A DNA stretch of 36,984 nt from Mycobacterium sp. shizuoka-1 (GTDB lineage: Bacteria; Actinomycetota; Actinomycetes; Mycobacteriales; Mycobacteriaceae), in contig NZ_BEWG01000033.1 of assembly GCF_002723835.1 (NCBI RefSeq), positions 55,952 to 92,935 of the forward strand, in the 5' to 3' direction. A program made the translations under genes and the position numbers. Under the pieces are notes generated by a model. The model ran no database searches and was not told the DNA's origin. It saw only the letters and a list, made by a program, of their open reading frames with translations. Numbering within the stretch: the stretch's first letter is position 1; each line of letters begins with the position of its first letter. This document shows positions 31,189 to 36,984 of this stretch, piece after piece.

Positions 31189-32340
31189 TTAGGGCCCCTG
31201 ATCGAAGCGATAGGGGACGACCAAGGGGTTCTCTTTGGTGTACGGACTCGGGAACTGGCCGATCGTGCGGCCCCACTGCATTTCGAGTTCGGTGAGGTTG
31301 CCCTCCCATCGAGTGCCCGTGAAGATGCCCTGATCGATGCGACTCAACGTGAGGTCCACGATCGCAGTCATGTTGGCGTAGTCACCGCGTTGCCACTTCT
31401 CGATCGTTTCGTTGGGGAACGGGAAAGTCAGGATCAGGCTCAGCGCCCGTGTCATGGCGGGCCCCGCGTTGGCCAGCGATTCCAGCACCGGCCCGATATC
31501 TTTCAATTCCTTGACCAGGTTGGCTTTGGTTTGGTCCACGGTGCTGACGACTCGCACACCGAACCGGCCGAGCTGATCGGCTGCTTCGGCGAGCTTGTCG
31601 CGCTCCTCATTGAGGACTGCGAGCGCTTCCGGGACGGTCTTGAGCGCCTTGTCCAGTACCGGCTGATTCGCTGCGAAAGTGCCGGCGAGCTTGTTGAGGC
31701 TGTCGGTCGCGGCAATGATGTCGTCGGTCTGGCCGTTGAAGTTCGCGGCGAACTTGTCCAGTTCGGCGATCATGCTCCGCAGATCTTGTTCCCGGCCTCG
31801 GAACGCTGTGCTGAAAGCCTCTGTGATGTCCTGGATCTGGCCCAGCCCGCCGCCGTTGAGCACTGTCGACACCGCCGCCAGCGTCTGTTCGACCGTGGGA
31901 TAAGACGCTGAGTGGTCCAGCGGAATCAGAGACCCTTCGTGCAGATGTCCTTGGGGTGGTTCACCCGCCGGCGGGCTCAGTTCGATGTGTTGCGAACCCA
32001 GGATGCTGGTCAACCCGATCTTGGCCGTCGAGTTGGCCGGAAGGTCGACATTGCCGTCGATTCGCATGGTCACCAGCGCATGCCAGCCCTGCAATTCGAT
32101 CTTGCTGATATGGCCCACTGTGGCGTCGCCGACCCGGACCCGGGAGTTGGGCTGAATGTTGTTGATATCGGGCATCTCAGCCTGGATGAGAAAGGACCCT
32201 GGGCCGTTGCCGGCGGTGCCGGGCAGCGACAGCGAATTGAGTCCTTGCCAGCCGGTGAGGTCGCAACTGGACGACCCGGCGGCGACGGTCACGATCAGCG
32301 CGATGGCGGCCAGTCGGCGTCGCGAGCTTCGGCGCGTCAT
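31189..32340 (-). CDS. mceE: Mce family lipoprotein MceE (LprK-like)
   Basis: 383 residues with a lipoprotein signal: basic MTRRSSRRR, hydrophobic core, then AAGSSSC with Cys26 as the likely lipidated residue; three Ser before the Cys make an atypical lipobox. The Mce domain follows (MPDINNIQPNSRVRVGDATV, GSQHIELSPPAG), then long alpha-helices (LRSMIAELDKFAANFNGQ). In mce operons the E subunit is the lipoprotein component. ATG 32340 overlaps the mceD stop as ATGA. Confidence 0.95.
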   Translation of the reverse strand: MTRRSSRRRLAAIALIVTVAAGSSSCDLTGWQGLNSLSLPGTAGNGPGSFLIQAEMPDINNIQPNSRVRVGDATVGHISKIELQGWHALVTMRIDGNVDLPANSTAKIGLTSILGSQHIELSPPAGEPPQGHLHEGSLIPLDHSASYPTVEQTLAAVSTVLNGGGLGQIQDITEAFSTAFRGREQDLRSMIAELDKFAANFNGQTDDIIAATDSLNKLAGTFAANQPVLDKALKTVPEALAVLNEERDKLAEAADQLGRFGVRVVSTVDQTKANLVKELKDIGPVLESLANAGPAMTRALSLILTFPFPNETIEKWQRGDYANMTAIVDLTLSRIDQGIFTGTRWEGNLTELEMQWGRTIGQFPSPYTKENPLVVPYRFDQGP

Positions 32341-33656
32341 GAGCCACCCCCGGGCGGCGTCATCATTGCGGTCAATCCGCCAGTCGGGTCGGTAGCGACG
32401 GTGGGTACGGCGGCTTCGGCCGGCAACGGCGCTTGGGGAACCGATGCGGCAACGGGTTCGGAAGCGGGCGCCGGGGCCGGCGGAACATAATCGGGGCGCA
32501 GCCGGTCCTCACTGTAGGTCACCTCGTTGGGCCGGGCCTGGGCTCCGACGAACAGGTTCTCGGCGAGCGGCGGGAAGTTGTATTGCCGGTTCTTGATGAT
32601 CGGCGCCAGGTACTGCACGCACAGCTTCGACGCCTGCTCAGCGCCGAGGCGAGAGGCCGCCTGGATGGCGCCGCACAGGAAGGAGATCGGGTTGGCGAAG
32701 TTGTTGACTGCCAGCGCCCCGGTGAAGGCACCGTTGCTCGCCTCGTAGATGTTGTTGAAGTTCTGCACTGTCGACGGCGCTATGTGCAGCGTCTGCTTGA
32801 TGTCCTCACGGCTCTCGTCGAGCGCCGCACTGATCGAGGCCAGCTTGTCGAAGGTGGTGCCGAGGGTCTCCCCATTCTCGTCGACGAACTGCTTGACGTC
32901 GCCGATGACCGAGTTCATGTCGACGAACGCATCACCGATCTTGGTGGGATCGTCGGCGAGTAGACCGGTCACCGAAGCGAGGTTCTGGTTCAGCTGGCCG
33001 AGCAGATCACTGCTGCTTTCAAGGGCCTTGACGAGGATGGAGAGATTCTTGAAGGTGGCGAAGATGTCCCCGCTGTGATCGCCGAGCACCGACATTGCCT
33101 GCGACAGTTTGATGATCGTCTCGCGGATGTTGCCGCCCTGGCCGCGGAGGTTGTCCGCAGCCGTGTTGATGAACGATCCCAAGGTGCTCACCCCACCCGG
33201 CGCACTGGGCTTCAGCAGTTCGGTGAGGCGCTTCAGCTGCACCCGGACTTCGTCCCATTCGACCGGTACCGCTGTCCGGTTTCGCGGAATGACCGCGCCG
33301 TCCGTCATCACCGGGCCGCCGGTGTAGGCCGGCGTCAGCTGGATGGCTCGGCCGGTGACCAGCATCGGGGAGAGAATCGCGGCTTTGGCGTCGGCGGGGA
33401 CCTTGTTGTCGCGGTCGAACCAGAAGCTGATCTTCACGCCGTCGGGCTGTGGCTCCACCTTCTCGACCTCACCAACCCGCACTCCGAGAATCCGGACGTC
33501 GTCACCGGGGAACAAGGCGATGCTGTTGTCGAAGTATCCGATCACTTCGGTCCGGGAGATGTGGTCGACCGCTCGCACCGCCACCACCAGGCCGGCGAGC
33601 AAGGTCAGTACCAACAGCGTGGCAAGTGCGGTGCGAGAGTTGCGCAATCGTGTCAT
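32337..33656 (-). CDS. mceD: Mce family protein MceD
   Basis: 439 residues with an N-terminal anchor (about 10-28), an Mce domain (IALFPGDDVRILGVRVGEVE, LVTGRAIQLTPAYTGGPV, DGAVIPRNRTAVPV), a long helical needle region and a Pro/Ala-rich end (PPAPAPASEPVAASVPQAPL). The PGDDVRILGVRVG and TPAYTGGP segments match the D subunit of mycobacterial mce operons. It shares a TAATG junction with mceC. Located in the periplasm, anchored in the inner membrane. Confidence 0.95.
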   Translation of the reverse strand: MTRLRNSRTALATLLVLTLLAGLVVAVRAVDHISRTEVIGYFDNSIALFPGDDVRILGVRVGEVEKVEPQPDGVKISFWFDRDNKVPADAKAAILSPMLVTGRAIQLTPAYTGGPVMTDGAVIPRNRTAVPVEWDEVRVQLKRLTELLKPSAPGGVSTLGSFINTAADNLRGQGGNIRETIIKLSQAMSVLGDHSGDIFATFKNLSILVKALESSSDLLGQLNQNLASVTGLLADDPTKIGDAFVDMNSVIGDVKQFVDENGETLGTTFDKLASISAALDESREDIKQTLHIAPSTVQNFNNIYEASNGAFTGALAVNNFANPISFLCGAIQAASRLGAEQASKLCVQYLAPIIKNRQYNFPPLAENLFVGAQARPNEVTYSEDRLRPDYVPPAPAPASEPVAASVPQAPLPAEAAVPTVATDPTGGLTAMMTPPGGGS

Positions 33657-35011
33657 TACCCACCTCCGGGCTGGCTGTCGGCCGGCGGCTCACCGGGTGC
33701 CGGGATGAGGATCGAGGTCGGACCTGGCGCGGGCGCCGACGCGATCTGCGGCGGTGATATTGCCGGCGGGCCCGGCGGTGGGCCGCCCGGTGGCGGTGCC
33801 GGCAGCGGCTCGCGATACGGGTAGCAACCGGTGGGTCCGGGCAATGGCAGGCCCGGCGGACCGCAGCCCTGGTCGCCGGGGTTGCCGGTGATCGCATCGG
33901 GCAGATTCAGGTTCGGTTCGCCGCCTTGCCCGGTTCTGGGGTAGGGCACCGGAAGTGCTGGTGTTGCCGGCTGGCCGGTCTGCGGGTCGGTACGCAGCGA
34001 CGGCAGCAGCGTGGCGGGGTCCGCGCCGAGATCGGAGAACGCGGCGTCGATGAACGGCTGGACGAACTGACCGGGGAGCAAGTTGACCACATACGCCTTG
34101 AAAAATGGCCCGGAGGAGACAGATTCGCCGAGCGACATCGCATAACTGTTGAGGCGCTTGATCGCGTCTTGGATGCGTTGCTTGCGATCGTCGACGATCG
34201 TCAGCACGCCGTTGAGCTTCTCCAGTGCCGGCTTCAGCTGCTGGCGGTTGTCGGCGATGAACGCCTTGAGTTGCTGAGATACCGCGGAAATGTTGCGCCA
34301 GATGTGATCCAGCGATGAGCTCTGGGCCTGCAACGCGACCAACAGCGAGTTGGTTTCGCGCACCAGCGTGACGATCTGGTCGGTTCGTTTGGCCAGCACG
34401 TCGGTTGTTTTGGCCGCGTTCGCCAAAAGGTTGCGCAGCTGCGCGTCCTGCTTGTCGAGGGTGTCGGCGAATCGGGCCACGCCGTTGACCGCGTTTCGCA
34501 GATCTGGCGGCGTGTCGGCGAACGTCTGCGCCATCGTCGCCAGCGAGGCCGACAGCTGATCGGTGTTGAGGCCGCTGATGGTGGTGGTCAGGTCGCCCAG
34601 AGCATCGGGTAGTTGGTAGGGCGAGGTGGTGCGCTCGAGGGGGATCGGACCCGACAGCCCGCCGTCACCGCGGGGGATGACGTCGAGCATTTTGGTGCCC
34701 AGCAGACCTTTGGTTTTGATCGCCGCTGTGGTGCGCTCGCCGAGGTGCACATCACCGTTGATGCGGAATTTCACCAGCACTCGTGGCCCGTCGAGCGCGA
34801 TGCTGGATACCTTGCCCACAGGGAGACCCGACACCTCGACTCCCGCGCCGGTGAACAGTCCGCCTGCGTCGGCGAAGTAGGCGGAATAGTTGCGACCCGG
34901 GTTTAGGAACGGCAGCTTCTGCCAGTTCAACGCGCCCATCACAACACCGGCGATGACGACTGCGCCCACGGCACCCAGGACGAACGGATTGCGTTCGGAG
35001 AAGGACTTCAT
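33656..35011 (-). CDS. mceC: Mce family protein MceC
   Basis: 451 residues from ATG 35011, which overlaps the mceB stop as ATGA; an upstream GTG at 35023 is less likely. It has an N-terminal anchor (about 10-28), an Mce domain (YFADAGGLFTGAGVEVSGLP, GLLGTKMLDVIPRGDGG), and a helical region with QLRNLLANAAKTTDVLAKRT. The conserved GPFFKAYVVNLLPGQFVQPF of MceC proteins is followed by a tail of about 110 residues very rich in Pro and Gly. The tail is longer than the helical core needs and may cross peptidoglycan. Confidence 0.95.
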   Translation of the reverse strand: MKSFSERNPFVLGAVGAVVIAGVVMGALNWQKLPFLNPGRNYSAYFADAGGLFTGAGVEVSGLPVGKVSSIALDGPRVLVKFRINGDVHLGERTTAAIKTKGLLGTKMLDVIPRGDGGLSGPIPLERTTSPYQLPDALGDLTTTISGLNTDQLSASLATMAQTFADTPPDLRNAVNGVARFADTLDKQDAQLRNLLANAAKTTDVLAKRTDQIVTLVRETNSLLVALQAQSSSLDHIWRNISAVSQQLKAFIADNRQQLKPALEKLNGVLTIVDDRKQRIQDAIKRLNSYAMSLGESVSSGPFFKAYVVNLLPGQFVQPFIDAAFSDLGADPATLLPSLRTDPQTGQPATPALPVPYPRTGQGGEPNLNLPDAITGNPGDQGCGPPGLPLPGPTGCYPYREPLPAPPPGGPPPGPPAISPPQIASAPAPGPTSILIPAPGEPPADSQPGGG

Positions 35012-36036
35012 TTCGGCGTGCACCGCCCGGTGTCCTGTCCGGCGACCTTCACGTAAACCGGTTGTCCACCTTTACCGTTCAGCTTCAACACCAGGTCGCA
35101 CAGATAGAAGCTGAAGAAGTCGCCATACATGCCCTGGCGGCCCAGTTGCCGATACTTGTCCGGCAGGGTGTCGAGCAGCTTTTCGAGGTATTCGTGGTCG
35201 GCCACCGCGATCGTCGATACTCGATCGGTTTCGTGGACCACCTTCTGGAACGGTCCGCGGGCCTGGCCGAGTAGATCGGCCACGGAGGCGGCCGCCGCGT
35301 TGGTGCTGTTGAAAGCGTTGGCAATGTTCGTCTTTCGCGCATTGAGGCCCGCGACAAGACCGGTCAGGTTAGTCACCGCCTTGTCTAGCTGGGCGCTCTG
35401 CCCGCCGAGGGTCCCCAGCACTACGTTCAAGTTGGTGACCACCTCGCTGATCAACTGGTCACGATCGGCCAGGGTGTTGGTCAGCACCGACGCCTGGTCG
35501 AGAAAGGACGCAATGGTGGGGCCTTGGCCCTGCAGGGCTTGATCCAGTTGGCCGCTCAGCGCATTCACCTGCTCGGGGCTCAGCGCGCGGAACAGCGGCT
35601 TGAAGCCGCCGATCACCGAGTCCAGGTCCAGCGCCGGCGCCGTGCGGTTCACCGGGATGGTGTCGCCGGGGCGTAGGCGTTTGACACCGCCCGCACCCTC
35701 CTCGAGAGCGAGGAAGCGCCCGCCGATGACGTTGTCGTACCGGATCACCGCGCGGGTGCCTTCGGTGAGACTGACCTGGTCGCTCGCCGAGAACGCCACC
35801 CGCACGGTGGCGTCGCGGTTGATCGCGATGTCTTCGACTTTGCCGACCTCCACCCCGGCGACGCGCACGAAGTCCCCCGGCTTCAGTCCGGTGACATTGG
35901 TGAACACGGCGTCATAGGTCTGTCCTCTGTTGAATCGGAACTGCGCGAAGACGGCGAGCAGGGCGAACGCGCCCAACAGGCAGACCGTCAGAAAGATCCC
36001 GAGGCGCCACACGGTACCCCGCAAGTTGTCCTTCAC
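35008..36036 (-). CDS. mceB: Mce family protein MceB
   Basis: 342 residues from GTG 36036, overlapping the mceA stop as GTGA; the longer open frame is antisense-like over mceA. It has an anchor at about 10-30 (LGIFLTVCLLGAFALLAVFA), an Mce domain (LKPGDFVRVAGVEVGKVED, VIRYDNVIGGRFLALEEG, DTIPVNRTAPALDLDSV), a helical region and a short C-terminus ending in the CTPK Cys typical of MceB. The length matches known MceB proteins (about 340-350) with no Pro-rich tail. Confidence 0.95.
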   Translation of the reverse strand: MKDNLRGTVWRLGIFLTVCLLGAFALLAVFAQFRFNRGQTYDAVFTNVTGLKPGDFVRVAGVEVGKVEDIAINRDATVRVAFSASDQVSLTEGTRAVIRYDNVIGGRFLALEEGAGGVKRLRPGDTIPVNRTAPALDLDSVIGGFKPLFRALSPEQVNALSGQLDQALQGQGPTIASFLDQASVLTNTLADRDQLISEVVTNLNVVLGTLGGQSAQLDKAVTNLTGLVAGLNARKTNIANAFNSTNAAAASVADLLGQARGPFQKVVHETDRVSTIAVADHEYLEKLLDTLPDKYRQLGRQGMYGDFFSFYLCDLVLKLNGKGGQPVYVKVAGQDTGRCTPK

Positions 36037-36984
36037 GGCTGGCCTCCAGTTGGCGGGCCCGGCTGCGGTTGCGCGGCAACGGGATCCGGTGCGGGTGGGA
36101 CGCCCGGCCACAGCGGAACACCGCCGGGCCCGTACCAGGACGCCCCGAAAGGCGGCATGCCAGGCGGCACGACCGGGCCGGGGGCCGGGCCGGGGATGCA
36201 CTGGCGAATGCTCGGCGGCTGTGGCACTGCCCGGGTGACCGGGAAGTAGTCCGCCCAGCAGGGGTGGCCGAGGCCGGGGTTGGGTCGCAGGTCCAGACCG
36301 GTGCCCCAGCCGGTGTCGGTGACGAGCTGGCGGACAGGGAAGTTCTTGGTGGCGTCGGGAAGGGACCCGCATCCCGGTTTGCCGCCGGGGCCGCCCTTGG
36401 CGTTGACGATCGGCAGATTGTCGGGGTACTGGTAAGGATCGTTGCCCAGTAGGAGAGCGACGTCGAAGTTCGCTGACTTGCCGTCCCTCCCGCCCCAGAT
36501 GTTGTAGGCGTCCCCGGTGGTCAACGACCAGTACGCGCCCTGCAGCCAGCAGGTGTAGACCGGGTTGTACTTCATCAGCAGGTTGGTCGTCGGCTCCAGG
36601 ATGTTGACCGCACGGACGAGCGGGTCCTCGCTTTGTTCGAGCAGCTGTCGCGCCGAGTCGGCAAACCCGATCGTGTTGAGCAGCAGGTTGTCCAATGACG
36701 GCGCCCGGGTGGCGATGGTGGTGCTCAGCGTGCTGCCCGCGTTGAGGATCGCCACGATGTCGGGTGCCGCCGCCGCGTAGGTGTCGTTGAAGTTCTTGAA
36801 CGAGCGCCAGTCTTCGCGGATGGTGTCGTTGCGGTCGTTGAGTGCCTTGAGGACCTCGTTGAGATCGGTGGTGGCCTGGCCCATCCGCGGGCCCTGCCCG
36901 CGCACCCCGTCGGCCACCGCCGTCAGCACCGCGTTCAGCTTGGCCGGGTCGACCATGTCGAGCAGGTTGACCACGTTCTCGAAG
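36033..36984 (-). CDS. mceA: Mce family protein MceA, C-terminal part (5' end outside window)
   Basis: The frame is open to the right edge, so about 316 C-terminal residues are visible and the anchor and Mce domain lie beyond. What is seen is the helical part (LNAVLTAVADGVRGQGPRMG, LNEVLKALNDRNDTIRED) and the post-helical region conserved in MceA (MKYNPVYTCWLQGAYWSL, LLGNDPYQYPDNLPIVNAKG). It ends in a Pro/Gly-rich tail. It is the first Mce subunit gene here; the YrbE permease genes usually directly upstream would be beyond the window. Confidence 0.95.
   Translation of the reverse strand, partial: FENVVNLLDMVDPAKLNAVLTAVADGVRGQGPRMGQATTDLNEVLKALNDRNDTIREDWRSFKNFNDTYAAAAPDIVAILNAGSTLSTTIATRAPSLDNLLLNTIGFADSARQLLEQSEDPLVRAVNILEPTTNLLMKYNPVYTCWLQGAYWSLTTGDAYNIWGGRDGKSANFDVALLLGNDPYQYPDNLPIVNAKGGPGGKPGCGSLPDATKNFPVRQLVTDTGWGTGLDLRPNPGLGHPCWADYFPVTRAVPQPPSIRQCIPGPAPGPVVPPGMPPFGASWYGPGGVPLWPGVPPAPDPVAAQPQPGPPTGGQP

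Noticed and set aside
1..36984. Insertion sequences, integrases, tRNA, rRNA or CRISPR repeats
   Set aside because: No transposase motifs, terminal repeats, tRNA-like cloverleaf or regularly spaced repeats were seen on either strand.

Overview
The window is high-GC DNA from a mycobacterium, probably a rapid-growing or environmental species (Mycolicibacterium-like). The evidence is a complete mceB-to-mceF series preceded by the end of an mceA, a secreted cutinase, DUF732 and CAP-domain secreted proteins, two F420-dependent luciferase-like oxidoreductases, a TIGR03084/mycothiol-type protein, and pervasive ATGA/GTGA start-stop overlaps. No rRNA, tRNA, CRISPR array, integrase or insertion sequence was recognised. 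No gene-free stretch exceeds 300 bases.

Layout. 1-6765 is an envelope and secretion-flavoured region: the 3' part of a cutinase, a small membrane protein, an HpnP-like cobalamin-binding radical SAM enzyme, a GAF-ANTAR antiterminator, a secreted DUF4185 protein, a lipoprotein and a secreted PHB-depolymerase/feruloyl-esterase-like hydrolase. 6767-15099 is a tight six-gene minus-strand operon. Read in transcription order it encodes carboxylase beta, biotin carboxylase alpha, a TIGR03084 protein, an AtuA-family protein, an acyl-CoA dehydrogenase and an F420 oxidoreductase. 15268-18583 holds an unusual nitronate-monooxygenase-fold protein divergent from two tandem GAF-LuxR regulators. 18586-23619 is a second six-gene minus-strand operon: two NTF2-like proteins, acyl-CoA synthetase, aldehyde dehydrogenase, a half-length luciferase-like protein and a flavin reductase. 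A divergent acyl-CoA dehydrogenase follows at 23828. 25075-28631 carries an F420 oxidoreductase, a polytopic membrane protein, a TetR regulator, an enoyl-CoA hydratase and a relic of a quinone oxidoreductase gene. 28886-36984 is the distal part of an mce lipid-import operon (mceA tail, B, C, D, E, F) running on into DUF732 and CAP-domain genes.

How it may work together. The central 21 kb contains nearly every step needed to oxidise an aldehyde to an acid, activate it to a CoA thioester, desaturate it, carboxylate a beta-methyl branch and hydrate it. This is the logic of the Pseudomonas Atu (citronellol/geraniol) pathway, built here with actinobacterial parts (F420 enzymes, a mycothiol-type protein). 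Promoters of the second operon, the divergent acyl-CoA dehydrogenase, the F420 oxidoreductase and the membrane protein share a G-run/C-run inverted repeat (GGGGGA-N5/6-TCCCCC). This suggests one unidentified regulator controls that module. The substrate and the regulator are inferred, not shown.
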